Below, piece by piece: positions 25,770-34,872 of a stretch of 64,000 bases of DNA. A program made the translations under genes and the position numbers. Each line of letters opens with the position of its first letter. Positions within the stretch are counted from its first letter, which is position 1. Under the pieces are notes generated by a model. It ran no database searches. It was not told where the DNA came from and saw only the letters and a list, made by a program, of their open reading frames with translations. Source of the DNA: Flavobacterium endoglycinae (GTDB lineage Bacteria > Bacteroidota > Bacteroidia > Flavobacteriales > Flavobacteriaceae); assembly GCF_017352115.1 (NCBI RefSeq), contig NZ_CP071448.1, forward strand, positions 2,193,001-2,257,000, written 5' to 3'.

Positions 25770-26105
25770 CTATTTATACTTCTCAAAATCAACCTCAACT
25801 TTTTCAAAAAGTGCTGATTTTTCTAGAATTGAATTTATCTCGATTATACTGTTCTGACTGTCTTCTGCCATAATAAAAGCAAAACCCCAAATGTCTTTTG
25901 AAAGTGTGAATTTTCCAATTTCAGAATCGTAGGTTATTAAAACTTCATCATTCATCCATAAATCGAGAGCATCAATCAATTGTGGATTTATCTTTTCGAT
26001 TGATGAAAGAAAATCAGAAACAAATGTTTCGTTTTCGACACCGTAAAAAACTTCAATTAGAAGATTTTGAGATTGATAACCAGGACGGAGATAGTATTTA
26101 TACAT
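25770..26105 (-). CDS. Hypothetical 111-aa protein
   Basis: A compact acidic soluble protein (MYKYYLRPGYQSQNLLIEVF...EKVEVDFEKYK) with mixed alpha/beta pattern. It starts at the stop of the lipoprotein gene (shared base at 26105), so the two are translationally coupled. The size and acidity recall small immunity or adaptor proteins, but nothing specific supports that. Confidence 0.6.
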   Translation of the reverse strand: MYKYYLRPGYQSQNLLIEVFYGVENETFVSDFLSSIEKINPQLIDALDLWMNDEVLITYDSEIGKFTLSKDIWGFAFIMAEDSQNSIIEINSILEKSALFEKVEVDFEKYK

Positions 26106-26680
26106 TATTCGATTCGTTTATAATGATATCCTAAATTATAACTTGATCCTGCCCAGAATAAAAACAAAATCGCTCCGGAATTATCATAAGCGTAATTCAC
26201 CAAAAGTCCGTTGTTTTTAGAAAGTCCAATTCTGGTTTTATGATTATTATAACCTCCTGCAAAGTATGGAATTCCGTTTCGTTTGAGGTATTTATTATCC
26301 AAATAAAAAAGTCCGTTTTTTAATTCTACACCAAGTTCAGTGCTGTCAATTTTAATGTTATTTTTTTGAGTGATGAATTTTATGCGGTTTTGGCTTAAAA
26401 GCTTGATTTCGACAAAATATGAATTATCGTAATCGTATGTTGATTTTTCAGATTTCACGAAATAATTCAAATTATTTCTTGTTTTATAATCCTGAGAATC
26501 TATAATTTCAGGATTTCCTTTTTCATCATATTTCAAATCTGGAAACAACTCGTATTTTCCTTCCAACTTCGAAAAATCATTTTCTGATAATGCTGTTTTG
26601 TTTTCCCGAATCATTTTATCTGAAAATGAAGCGCAGGAACACATGAGCAGAATTACGAAAAGATAAATTAGTAATCTCAT
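26105..26680 (-). CDS. Small lipoprotein of unknown function
   Basis: 191 aa with a type II signal, MRLLIYLFVILLMCSCASF; the lipobox Cys is in MCSC. The mature part is beta-rich (SYFVEIKLLSQNRIKFITQ, FYLDNKYLKRNGIPYFAGGY). It is probably anchored to a membrane and partnered with the coupled 111-aa protein downstream. Confidence 0.65.
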   Translation of the reverse strand: MRLLIYLFVILLMCSCASFSDKMIRENKTALSENDFSKLEGKYELFPDLKYDEKGNPEIIDSQDYKTRNNLNYFVKSEKSTYDYDNSYFVEIKLLSQNRIKFITQKNNIKIDSTELGVELKNGLFYLDNKYLKRNGIPYFAGGYNNHKTRIGLSKNNGLLVNYAYDNSGAILFLFWAGSSYNLGYHYKRIE

Positions 26681-26817
26681 AAAATTATCTGTTTACTTCA
26701 TTAAAGATACTAAATACTCATTCAAAAAGCTGTACTTTTGTTTCAATATTGAAAAGCGTATCCTACAAAAACCTCCTGTATTTTACCAAACGCAATATTA
26801 TTTTTAAGAATTTTAAA

Positions 26818-26825
26818 TATCTTTG
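26818..26825 (+). promoter_or_regulatory. -7 box giving a near-leaderless XRE transcript
   Basis: TATCTTTG matches TAnnTTTG, and the ATG of the XRE gene begins only 4 bases after it. With the usual start 5-7 bases past the box, the mRNA would begin at or next to the ATG. No purine-rich ribosome-binding site is seen. Confidence 0.45.
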
Positions 26826-26829
26826 ATTT

Positions 26830-27243
26830 ATGAGCACAGCAACAAAACCATATCATATAGGGCGAAAAATAAGCCGTATTCGTGAATTGAAAGACATGAA
26901 ACAAGAAGCATTGGCGCAAGCTTTGGGAACAAACCAGCAGGCAATTTCGGCTATGGAAAACAGCGAAAACATAGACGAAGAAAAACTTAAAGAAGTGGCA
27001 AAAGCGCTTGGTGTTACTGTTGAAGCAATTAAAAATTTTTCTGAAGAAAATGTGATTAATTATTTCGCAAACTTTTATGATAATAGCACTAACTCTGGAA
27101 ACGTACAACCAAATCAATGCACGTTCAATCCATTAGATAAATTGGTTGAAGTTTATGAAGAAAACAAAAAACTTTACGAAAGATTACTTCAATCTGAAAA
27201 AGATAAAAATGAGTATTTAGAGACGTTATTGAAAGGAAAATAA
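26830..27243 (+). CDS. XRE-family regulator with coiled-coil tail
   Basis: 137 aa. HTH in the first 65 residues (KISRIRELKDMKQEALAQAL then TNQQAISAMENSENIDEE). A C-terminal coiled coil (KLVEVYEENKKLYERLLQSEKDKNEYLETL) probably mediates oligomerisation. The spacing pattern 'FNPLDKLVEVYEENKKLYERLL' is common in small flavobacterial regulators. It is monocistronic, divergent from the lipoprotein pair, and closed by a strong terminator. Confidence 0.88.
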   Translation: MSTATKPYHIGRKISRIRELKDMKQEALAQALGTNQQAISAMENSENIDEEKLKEVAKALGVTVEAIKNFSEENVINYFANFYDNSTNSGNVQPNQCTFNPLDKLVEVYEENKKLYERLLQSEKDKNEYLETLLKGK

Positions 27244-27256
27244 ATTCCTGTAATAA

Positions 27257-27290
27257 AAAAAACCTCGGAATGAAGATTCCGAGGTTTTTT
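27257..27290 (+). terminator. Terminator after the XRE gene
   Basis: AAAACCTCGGAAT (about 27259-27271) pairs with ATTCCGAGGTTTT (about 27276-27288), with a 4-base loop and a T run. A's on the left flank let it also stop transcripts from the minus-strand tRNA. Confidence 0.9.
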
Positions 27291-27306
27291 GTTTTAAATT
27301 AATTCG

Positions 27307-27393
27307 CAGAAAGGAAGGGATTCGAACCCTCGATATAGTTACCCATATACTAGCTTTCCAGGCTAGCTCCTTCAACCACTCGGACACCTTTCT
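27307..27393 (-). tRNA. tRNA-Ser (GGA anticodon)
   Basis: 87 bases on the minus strand. Acceptor arms AGAAAGG and CCTTTCT pair fully, with discriminator G. The anticodon stem-loop reads GCTAGC-CTGGAAA-GCTAGT, with anticodon GGA (complement of 27357-27359). There is a long variable arm (TATATGGGTAACTATA) of class II tRNAs, and the T arm is GAGGGTTCGAATCCCTT. No CCA is encoded. The anticodon and long variable arm both fit serine. Confidence 0.95.
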
Positions 27394-27453
27394 ATTTTAG
27401 GACTGCAAAGAACACAAAAAAATATGACTTTACAAAAGCAATTTTGATAATCC

Positions 27454-28323
27454 TTAAATACTCTTTTTAAATTCTTCCATAAATATTTTTACTGCTTTTT
27501 TCTGATATCCGCCAATGGTCAGCATAAAAGCTTCACGTTTTGTTGCTACTCCTGTAATTTGTATCGCACAAAGCTGATCCCAGCCTTTCAGGGCTTTTTC
27601 GGCAACAATGGTGGACCAATCACTGTTTTCTACCATTTGCAATAAAGCATGAATGGAATGCAGTTCGATTGAAATTTTAGGTTTCATGTTAAACTTCTGA
27701 AATAATTCTTCGACAAATTCCCTTGAATTAGAACCTTTTCCGGGCAGAATCAGCGGGATCTCTTCTATTTTCTTAAAAGCAATTTTATCCAAATTTGCCA
27801 AAGCATGATTTTTAGAAACCGCCATCACCATATTCGAAGTAAACAAAGGCACTTTCTGAATAGGACGCTCAATGGCATGAGATGGAATTACCAAAACCAC
27901 ATCGACAGCATTATTAATGAGTTTTTGTTCCAATGATTCTGTTGTGCCGTATTCGACAATAATTTTTAGGTTTTGATATCTTTTGGCAAATGTGTTAACG
28001 ATGGGCAGAATCAATAATCCAAAAATGTAGGTTACACCAATTCGCAATTCACCACCAATCATTTGGTTTAAATCTTCAATGGCTTGTTTTCCATTCTGCA
28101 CATTTTCGAGAACTTTTTTGGCATGAATCAAGAAAACAGAACCGGCTTCGGTAAGCTGTACTTTTTTCCCAATTCTAACAAACAAAGGCATTTCGAGTTC
28201 TTCTTCGACTTTTTTTATTTGCTGCGAAAGTCCAGATTGTGTTACAAAACAAAGTTCTGCTGCTTTTGTAAAATGCAATACTTCAGCCGTTTTGACGAAA
28301 TATTCAAGTTGATAAATTTCCAT
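27454..28323 (-). CDS. LysR-family transcriptional regulator
   Basis: 289 aa. N-terminal winged HTH (MEIYQLEYFVKTAEVLHFTKAAELCFVTQSGLSQQIKKVEEEL) and a C-terminal periplasmic-binding-protein-like effector domain (about 90-285, GELRIGVTYIFGLLILPIV). It diverges from the MFS gene 90 bases away, the usual place for a LysR target, so it probably controls that exporter. Confidence 0.9.
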   Translation of the reverse strand: MEIYQLEYFVKTAEVLHFTKAAELCFVTQSGLSQQIKKVEEELEMPLFVRIGKKVQLTEAGSVFLIHAKKVLENVQNGKQAIEDLNQMIGGELRIGVTYIFGLLILPIVNTFAKRYQNLKIIVEYGTTESLEQKLINNAVDVVLVIPSHAIERPIQKVPLFTSNMVMAVSKNHALANLDKIAFKKIEEIPLILPGKGSNSREFVEELFQKFNMKPKISIELHSIHALLQMVENSDWSTIVAEKALKGWDQLCAIQITGVATKREAFMLTIGGYQKKAVKIFMEEFKKSI

Positions 28324-28413
28324 ATTGATAAGTTTAAGTACTTATTATCAGTAAAATTATTAATTTTTCTAATGAAATCATAATCACGAACTTTGTATCA
28401 AATAATTAAGATT

Positions 28414-29655
28414 ATGTTTAAAGCCTTAAAATCTAAAAATTTCAAATTGTTCTTTTACGGACAATCTGTTTCGGTGATTGGTACCTGGATGCAGAAAACC
28501 GCAGTAAGCTGGATGGTTTACAGCATAACAGGTTCTGTGTTTTTATTGGGATTAGCAACGTTTTTAAGCATGATTCCATCTTTGTTTCTGGCGCCTTTAG
28601 CCGGAAGTATTATTGGTCGTTACGATCGTCACCGCGCTATGATGGTCTTACAGTCATTGGCAATGCTTCAGGCGGGAACTTTAGCGTTACTGATTTATTT
28701 CAAAATTTACAATATCAATTTTATTCTGGCGCTGAGCCTTATTCAGGGAATCATCAATGCTTTTGATATGACCTGCCGACAAACGATGATGATTGATATT
28801 GTCGATAATAAAGAAGATTTGTCAAATGCTGTTGCACTAAACTCAACTCTAAATAATTCTGCCCGAATTGCTGGTCCAGCACTTGCCGGAATTATTTTGC
28901 ATCAATATGGAGAAGATATTTGTTTTATTGGGAATTTTGTGAGTTATGTTCCGGTTTTAATTTCATTAATGATGATGAAAATTACGCCTCACATTAAAGC
29001 CGAAAACAAATTAAATATGTTAGACGATCTTATTGAAGGTCTAGATTATGTAAAAAAAGAAACCGAAATGGCCAGAATGCTTATGATGTTAACTTGCAGC
29101 AGCCTGTTTGTTATTTCTTTTAATACTTTAATGCCCGTTTTTGCCAAAGATATTTTTAGAGGAAATGCCGAAACCTTCAGCTGGTTCGAAAGTGCTGCCG
29201 GAATTGGTTCTGTTTTGTCTGCAATTTATTTAGCAAATCTAAAATCTTCAGAAAATATGAGCAAATTGATGATTGCAGCGAGTTTACTTTTGGGTTTCAG
29301 TGTGATTATTTTAGCGGTTTCAAGCAGTATTACAATTGCTTTGATTTGTATGACATTAAGCGGAATCGGGATGATGGGACAAACTTCTTCTATCAACATT
29401 TACATTCAAACGCATAGCACTGTAAATATGCGTTCTAGAAGTATTAGTTATTATATGATGGCGTATCAGGGAATGATTCCTGTGGGAAGTTTAATTATTG
29501 GTTACGTTTCTCATTCTCTTGGCGTAAGAACCACAGTTGCGATTCAGGGAATCATTTGTATTATTTCGGTACTTGTTTATTTGTATTACAAAAAACACAA
29601 AGCAATTGAGGATTTAGAGACTTGTCCGGTAACGTATACAAATTCCAAAAATTAA
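28414..29655 (+). CDS. MFS efflux transporter, EntS-like
   Basis: 413 aa from the ATG at 28414; the upstream in-frame ATG at 28393 lies in the intergenic region. Twelve helices, with the MFS loop 2-3 motif GRYDRHRAMM and start NFKLFFYGQSVSVIGTWMQKTAVSWMVY. This belongs to the DUF894/EntS-type branch of drug and siderophore exporters. Regulation by the divergent LysR protein is likely. The substrate is unknown. Confidence 0.88.
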   Translation: MFKALKSKNFKLFFYGQSVSVIGTWMQKTAVSWMVYSITGSVFLLGLATFLSMIPSLFLAPLAGSIIGRYDRHRAMMVLQSLAMLQAGTLALLIYFKIYNINFILALSLIQGIINAFDMTCRQTMMIDIVDNKEDLSNAVALNSTLNNSARIAGPALAGIILHQYGEDICFIGNFVSYVPVLISLMMMKITPHIKAENKLNMLDDLIEGLDYVKKETEMARMLMMLTCSSLFVISFNTLMPVFAKDIFRGNAETFSWFESAAGIGSVLSAIYLANLKSSENMSKLMIAASLLLGFSVIILAVSSSITIALICMTLSGIGMMGQTSSINIYIQTHSTVNMRSRSISYYMMAYQGMIPVGSLIIGYVSHSLGVRTTVAIQGIICIISVLVYLYYKKHKAIEDLETCPVTYTNSKN

Positions 29656-29812
29656 ATTCCAATTCTAAGAAAATTCAAAAACAAGAAATCCAAATACCAA
29701 TATTGGAGTGGAAATGATAAACTGAACTTTTTCAACTTTGACAAAGTTTAAAACCTTGACAAAGTTCTTACGGTAAAAATCCTTTGATTTCGCTCAGGAT
29801 GATAATGGAGCA

Positions 29813-29854
29813 AAAAAAATCCAAATTCCAAAAGTGTTGGTATTTGGATTTTTT
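29813..29854. terminator. Bidirectional terminator between MFS and asparaginase genes
   Basis: AAAAAATCCAAAT (from 29814) and ATTTGGATTTTTT (29842-29854) form a stem around AAAGTGTTGGT-type loop sequence. The genes converge here, so it can serve both. The 29690-29810 stretch before it has only short 'tttgacaaagttt' repeats and a partial 'ttcgctcaggatgat' repeat fragment. Confidence 0.75.
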
Positions 29855-29872
29855 AATATTTGGAATTTCAAT

Positions 29873-30901
29873 TTAAGATATTTCCCCGCGTAAAGCCGTT
29901 TCAAAAATATCTTTAAACTCATTTTGAGGAATATTGTGTCCCAGCAGATACATTAGTTTTGTAATGGCGGCTTCGGTAGTAATGTCTTTTCCAGAGATAA
30001 CACCTAAAGATTTTAAGGCAGTACTGGTTTCGTATTGTCCCATATTCACACTTCCGCCAGAACATTGGGTTACGTTTACGATATGCATTCCTGATTTTAT
30101 GGCTTTTTCAATTAAATGTAAAAACCAATCTTCGGTTGGTGCATTTCCTGAACCGTATGTTTCCAGAACAATTCCGCGCAAACCTTGAGTTGCCAAGATT
30201 GAAGCCAAAACAATTTCGCTCATTCCTGGAAACATTTTAATAATCGCAACGTGATTGTCCAAGTTTTTGTGAACAATCAGTTTTGCATCTTTATTTATGG
30301 GAAGAAATAAATGTTTATTTAATTTTAAATGAACGCCAGATTCTACTAATTCCGGATAATTTGGTGCTGTAAATGCTCTAAAATGTTCCGCATTTACTTT
30401 TGAAGTTCGGTTTCCGCGGTATAATTTGTATTCAAAATACAGACAAACTTCTGTAATAACCGGTTTTCCATCTTCTAAAAGTGATGCAATTTGAATCGCT
30501 GTAATTAGGTTTTCTTTAGCATCCGTACGCAAATCTCCAATTGGCAATTGCGAACCTGTAAACACAACTGGTTTGGCTAAATTTTCGAGCATAAAACTCA
30601 ATGCTGAAGCCGAATACGACATCGTATCTGATCCGTGAAGAACCACAAACCCGTCATAAGAAGCGTAATTTTCCTCGATAATTGTGGCAATTTTTGTCCA
30701 CATTTGAGGATTCATATTTGAAGAATCAATTGGATGTTCAAATGAAATCGATTCAATTTCACAATCCAATTGTTTGATTTCGGGTATTTTCTGAATTAAT
30801 TTACCAAAATTGAAGGCTTTAAGTGCGCCAGTTTCAAAGTCTTTGCTCATACCGATGGTTCCTCCGGTATAAATCAATAGTATTTTTGCTTTAGATGACA
30901 T
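29873..30901 (-). CDS. ansA: Type I (cytoplasmic) L-asparaginase
   Basis: 342 aa with no signal peptide. The first catalytic Thr lies in LIYTGGTIGM (about 9-18), the second triad in VVLHGSDTMSYSASAL (Thr-Asp about residues 85-90), and Lys in TGSQLPIGDLRTDAKENL. It hydrolyses asparagine to aspartate and ammonia. Its start overlaps the acyltransferase stop by 11 bases, so the two are coupled. Confidence 0.93.
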   Translation of the reverse strand: MSSKAKILLIYTGGTIGMSKDFETGALKAFNFGKLIQKIPEIKQLDCEIESISFEHPIDSSNMNPQMWTKIATIIEENYASYDGFVVLHGSDTMSYSASALSFMLENLAKPVVFTGSQLPIGDLRTDAKENLITAIQIASLLEDGKPVITEVCLYFEYKLYRGNRTSKVNAEHFRAFTAPNYPELVESGVHLKLNKHLFLPINKDAKLIVHKNLDNHVAIIKMFPGMSEIVLASILATQGLRGIVLETYGSGNAPTEDWFLHLIEKAIKSGMHIVNVTQCSGGSVNMGQYETSTALKSLGVISGKDITTEAAITKLMYLLGHNIPQNEFKDIFETALRGEIS

Positions 30902-32024
30902 CTTGGTATTTTAATTTATTGACAACAGGATTTGCATACATGGCCAAAAACCCTTGTCTGGTAACAGGATTATCACTTCCGATTCTCATTTCTAAACGAC
31001 GCTCAAAAAGTTGTTTTTCACTTTCTTTGTATTTATCTGCAAATCGGTCAGTTTCGTTTAAAATATCATAAGCAATAAAGTTTGTCGGCCATAATTGATA
31101 GTTTTTCAAGATCACATCATCAATAGTTTGTGCCAAAGCTTGAATTTGCTTGTTTGCATTGTCATTTTCAGCTGCAATCTGGTCGATTTCGGTATCTAAA
31201 ACATCGCCTACAGAAATGTGTATTCTTTTTTTAGTTCCCATGATACCGCTGATGATATTCATGAAATCTTCGTTTTTATCTTTTATATAAACTTCGTTGT
31301 TGGCTTCTGCCATTAACTGCGGCATTTTCAATACGTCTGTTGGATCGTATTCGTATGAAATAGAAACTGGAACTACTTTTAATTTCTTAAAATAACTCAT
31401 CAAATCTTCATCAGAAGCCATTCCAATCATTTTTAAAACTCCCGGATTGGTTTCGTCATTTCCGTCTTTGGTTCTTCCTTCTTTTTGTGCAATCCAAACC
31501 GAACGGTTTTCGCGAAGCAATAATTTTCCCATATATTCAGAAAGCAGTTTAGAACTTTGCAGCATTTCACGAGGCGATAATCCTCTTAAAACCAAAAAGT
31601 TTCGGTTTAATTTGGCTAAAGTTGATAAGAAAGCTTTCTTCACTAAATTATCTCCAATTGCAGATGCCGTCATGACCAAACCATGTTCGAACAAGCAAAC
31701 ATTCAGTAAAGTGGTGTCTAGAAGAATATCTCTATGATTTGAAATAAACAAGTAAGAAGTGTTAGGTTCTAGTTTTTCAAACCCCGAAGTCGTTAAGCCT
31801 TCAGAGCTTTTTTCCAGTACTTTTTGAATGGTATTGTAAATAAAGTTACATTGAAAATCACGAATAGAATGTGTTTTCTTTAGTTGATCCTTCCAAACCT
31901 CATCATCTACCTCCGGAAAAGTAAAGTTCATCATGGTTTTCATCATAGGATGATTAACCACAGCATGAAGTGCTTCATTTATTTCGGAATCATAAAACGG
32001 TCGAATGGCATCAAATTTCTGCAT
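30891..32024 (-). CDS. 1-acyl-glycerol-3-phosphate acyltransferase-like protein
   Basis: 377 aa. PlsC-type motifs: the catalytic H-x4-D in FISNHRDILLD (about residue 95), LVLRGLSPRE, and QKEGRTKDGND. The N-terminal 80 residues and the C-terminal helical region extend the family core, as in a Bacteroidota-specific group. It is probably a membrane-associated enzyme of phospholipid or ornithine-lipid synthesis; the acceptor is not evident. Confidence 0.82.
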   Translation of the reverse strand: MQKFDAIRPFYDSEINEALHAVVNHPMMKTMMNFTFPEVDDEVWKDQLKKTHSIRDFQCNFIYNTIQKVLEKSSEGLTTSGFEKLEPNTSYLFISNHRDILLDTTLLNVCLFEHGLVMTASAIGDNLVKKAFLSTLAKLNRNFLVLRGLSPREMLQSSKLLSEYMGKLLLRENRSVWIAQKEGRTKDGNDETNPGVLKMIGMASDEDLMSYFKKLKVVPVSISYEYDPTDVLKMPQLMAEANNEVYIKDKNEDFMNIISGIMGTKKRIHISVGDVLDTEIDQIAAENDNANKQIQALAQTIDDVILKNYQLWPTNFIAYDILNETDRFADKYKESEKQLFERRLEMRIGSDNPVTRQGFLAMYANPVVNKLKYQDVI

Positions 32025-32088
32025 TATTTATAATTGTTTAAAGTGGGCAAAAGAACAAAAAAAAAATTAAAGTTTTGTAAGGCATGCG

Positions 32089-32868
32089 TTAAATACCAAA
32101 AACCTCTTTTGAATTTTGCGTTGTTATTGCTGCTATTTCCTCTTCAGAAACTTTATATATATCTGCAAGTTTTGAAATTACGTTGATTAGATAACTGCTT
32201 TCATTTCGTTTTCCTCTATACGGAATTGGTGCTAAATAAGGTGAATCTGTTTCTAAAACAATGTGTTTTAAATCAATTTGATCTAAAAACTGATCGATTT
32301 TTCCGTTTTTAAAAGTCACCACTCCGCCAATTCCAAGTTTCATTTTATAAGAAATCGCACGCTTCGCTTGTTCTAAAGTTCCGGAAAAACAATGAAAAAT
32401 CCCAAACAAATCTTCAGATTTTTCTTCTTCTAAAATTTCAAAAATTTCATCAAATGCTTCACGGCAATGAATTACGATAGGAAGTTTGTGTTGTTTTGCG
32501 AGCTGAATTTGTTTTTTAAAAGCGATCTGCTGTTCTTTTAAATGTGTTTTATCCCAATACAAATCGATTCCTATTTCACCCACTGCATAGAATTTTCGCT
32601 TAGACAATTCCGTTTCTACATGAGCCAGCTCGTCTAGATAATTGTCTTTTACGTACGTGGGATGCAGACCCATCATTAAGAAAACATTCTCAGGATAATT
32701 TTTCTCTAAATCGTACATTGACTGAGTGGCTGCTGCATCGATTGCTGGAATAAAAAAACGGGTAATTCCGGCATCAATAGCACGCTGAATCATCTCGTCG
32801 CGATCTTGATCAAATTCTTCAGAATATAAATGCGTATGCGTATCGGTAATAATAGGTGTTGAATTCAA
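32089..32868 (-). CDS. TatD-family metal-dependent hydrolase
   Basis: 259 aa TIM-barrel with the full metal-ligand set: THTHLYSEEFD (two His), VGEIGIDLYWD (Glu), VIHCREAF (His), IFHCFSG (His) and LETDSPYLAP (Asp). TatD proteins are cytoplasmic 3'-5' deoxyribonucleases of DNA repair. It starts the asparaginase-acyltransferase direction group, with a 64-base gap to the acyltransferase. Confidence 0.93.
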   Translation of the reverse strand: MNSTPIITDTHTHLYSEEFDQDRDEMIQRAIDAGITRFFIPAIDAAATQSMYDLEKNYPENVFLMMGLHPTYVKDNYLDELAHVETELSKRKFYAVGEIGIDLYWDKTHLKEQQIAFKKQIQLAKQHKLPIVIHCREAFDEIFEILEEEKSEDLFGIFHCFSGTLEQAKRAISYKMKLGIGGVVTFKNGKIDQFLDQIDLKHIVLETDSPYLAPIPYRGKRNESSYLINVISKLADIYKVSEEEIAAITTQNSKEVFGI

Positions 32869-33053
32869 AGCTGTAATTTTAAAGTCATCAAAATTACGAC
32901 AATATTAAAAGAATAGCAATTTCATGTGCATGAGACACGGATTTTTTAAATTATCACTTAAAAAGCGAAACCTTTGTCAAAGTTTTGAATTTTGACAAAG
33001 GTTTAAAACGTTAATTGGTATTTGGATTTTTATTTATTGAAATTCAATTCCTG

Positions 33054-33776
33054 CTAATCCAGCTGATGCAAAAGTTCTTCAACTTGATCGTAATCTTCGT
33101 AATCTTCAGATATAGATTCTAAGATTTTTTTACATTCTTCGTAATCTTTTTGTTTTAGTTTAGACAAAGCCAAATACCACAGCGCTTTTTCTTTATACAC
33201 CGAAGTTCCATTTTTCAGTGCGTTAAAAACGTCTTCCGCTTTTTTATAATGACTTTCTTCTAAAAGTGAAACTCCGTAAAAAAACTGGATTTCGGCTGTT
33301 TTTTGTTTCTGCAAAATGGTTTCGAAAAGCGGAATCGCTGTATTGTATCTCTTTTTATTATAAGCGGTCTCGGCTTGTTTTAAAGTCTCATCAGCTGTTG
33401 ATCTTTCGGTAAATGAAGCATGTTCGGGATTATTGTAATCCGCAAAAGATGGATTTTGATTGTAATTGAAAAAGAACAATCCGAATAAAACCGCAACCGA
33501 AGCCGCAACGGCCAGATACCAAGGTTTTAACCCAATTACTTTGGTGTCTTTATCGAAATGTTGTTTAGATATTTGAGTTAGATTTTCTTTAAAAGCTTGT
33601 CTTTCCTGTTCAATTCCAAATTTGGTGTTCAGCTGTGTGTGAACGTTTTTAAAAGTCTCAAACTGCGACGCAAATTCAGGATCTTGAGTAAGTTGGTTTT
33701 CAAAATCAGTTTTTGCCCCAGGCGTTAATTCGTCTTGAAGATATTCATCAAATAATATATAGCGTTCTTCGTTCAT
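33054..33776 (-). CDS. Anti-sigma-like TPR membrane protein
   Basis: 240 aa. An N-terminal zinc-less anti-sigma-like helical segment (MNEERYILFDEYLQDELTPG, about 1-75) is followed by one membrane helix (WYLAVAASVAVLFGLFFF, about 86-103) and three TPR-like units outside (TLKQAETAYNKKRYNTAIPLF...). It starts 2 bases after the stop of the ECF sigma gene, the usual order for a sigma/anti-sigma pair. The TPR part is placed to sense envelope state or a partner protein. Confidence 0.82.
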   Translation of the reverse strand: MNEERYILFDEYLQDELTPGAKTDFENQLTQDPEFASQFETFKNVHTQLNTKFGIEQERQAFKENLTQISKQHFDKDTKVIGLKPWYLAVAASVAVLFGLFFFNYNQNPSFADYNNPEHASFTERSTADETLKQAETAYNKKRYNTAIPLFETILQKQKTAEIQFFYGVSLLEESHYKKAEDVFNALKNGTSVYKEKALWYLALSKLKQKDYEECKKILESISEDYEDYDQVEELLHQLD

Positions 33777-33778
33777 GA

Positions 33779-34363
33779 CTAATTGTTTTTTAAAGAGTTA
33801 AAGTTTTTTGCTTCCTGAATCCACTGCGTTAACTGACCTATGCATAACGACTTTTTCTTGCGGACATAGCCATACGTTACGTTTAGTTTTTCTGCGACTT
33901 CTTCCATCGATTTAATTTCAAAACTCAGCTTTAAAACTTCTTTGCATTTGTCTCCCAGTTTCTGGAACATGGCATCAAAAAGCTGTTGTTTTTCATCAAA
34001 TTCTTCGGTATGTCCAATCAGTTCATGTGCTGATTCATTGATAGATAAAACATCTTCCAGAATTGTTACCCCTTTATTAGAAGTCTTTTTCAATTCATTA
34101 AGCCATTTTCTTTTACACAATAAAAAAAAGTAAGCATCAAACGGACAGGTTAATTGCAAAGAACCTTCTTTGGCTTGATTGAATAGCAAAATCAAAATTT
34201 CCTGTACCACATCCTGAGCATGATCTTTATCGCCAGAATTGTTCATGATAAACATTACTACTTTAGGAACAAACTTTTTATAAATAGACTTAATTATTAC
34301 CGAATCGTTAGCAGCAAGTCCATCAATATATTTTTGATCAGGATGTATTTTATTTCGCCCCAT
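33779..34363 (-). CDS. ECF-type RNA polymerase sigma-70 factor
   Basis: 194 aa. Region 2 has NNSGDKDHAQDVVQEILILLF (about 42-62) and YFFLLCKRKWLNELKK. Region 4 is LGDKCKEVLKLSFEIKSMEEVAEKLNVTYGYVRKKKSLC (about 135-175). It has the short form of ECF factors without region 3. It diverges from the lipoprotein-PKD-CHAT set, which is its likely target group, and is paired with the TPR anti-sigma-like protein downstream. Confidence 0.92.
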   Translation of the reverse strand: MGRNKIHPDQKYIDGLAANDSVIIKSIYKKFVPKVVMFIMNNSGDKDHAQDVVQEILILLFNQAKEGSLQLTCPFDAYFFLLCKRKWLNELKKTSNKGVTILEDVLSINESAHELIGHTEEFDEKQQLFDAMFQKLGDKCKEVLKLSFEIKSMEEVAEKLNVTYGYVRKKKSLCIGQLTQWIQEAKNFNSLKNN

Positions 34364-34491
34364 AAAAAACTTTTTATCAGCTAAAGTTAAAAAAGAATAT
34401 TAAATAAATTTCAAATTATAGGGTAACAATTCATTATGTGAGTGGATATAAGAGAACAAAAATCTTTTAAAACAGTTAAAATTAAGAGAAA

Positions 34492-34791
34492 ATGGAAACG
34501 TATCAATTTACAAATGAAAAGGCACTGGACAAATTTTACGAAATGATTTCGGCTAAAAAACGAAACGGTTTTGTTGTCGTAGAACATAACGAGAAACTCC
34601 CTTATGTTGTTTTATCGAAAGAAAAAAAAGTCATCAAACACACATTACATTTATTGCTTACTTGTCTCACTTTCGGACTTTGGTCAGTTGTATGGCTGTA
34701 TTTAATTGTTACGCTTTCGCGAAAGAGAAGCATTCTTGTGGCTGTAGACGAAGACGGAAATCTGTTTGAAGACAAATGCCTTTCGATTTAA
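34492..34791 (+). CDS. Small membrane protein beside the sigma factor
   Basis: 99 aa. A soluble N-terminal part (METYQFTNEKALDKFYEMIS) is followed by two short hydrophobic segments (about 50-75, HTLHLLLTCLTFGLWSVVWLYLIV) and an acidic tail. No named family. It is the first gene of the divergent plus-strand set. Confidence 0.65.
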   Translation: METYQFTNEKALDKFYEMISAKKRNGFVVVEHNEKLPYVVLSKEKKVIKHTLHLLLTCLTFGLWSVVWLYLIVTLSRKRSILVAVDEDGNLFEDKCLSI

Positions 34792-34872
34792 ATAAAAAAC
34801 TTTCAAAAAGAGGGGTAACAAATTCTAAACCCCGAACATCTATCAATATAATAATCATTAAAACCAGAAATT

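Noticed and set aside
26743..27117. A 124-aa minus-strand gene
   Set aside because: It runs antisense through the XRE regulator whose HTH and coiled coil are clear; the opposite translation is Phe/Cys-rich noise.
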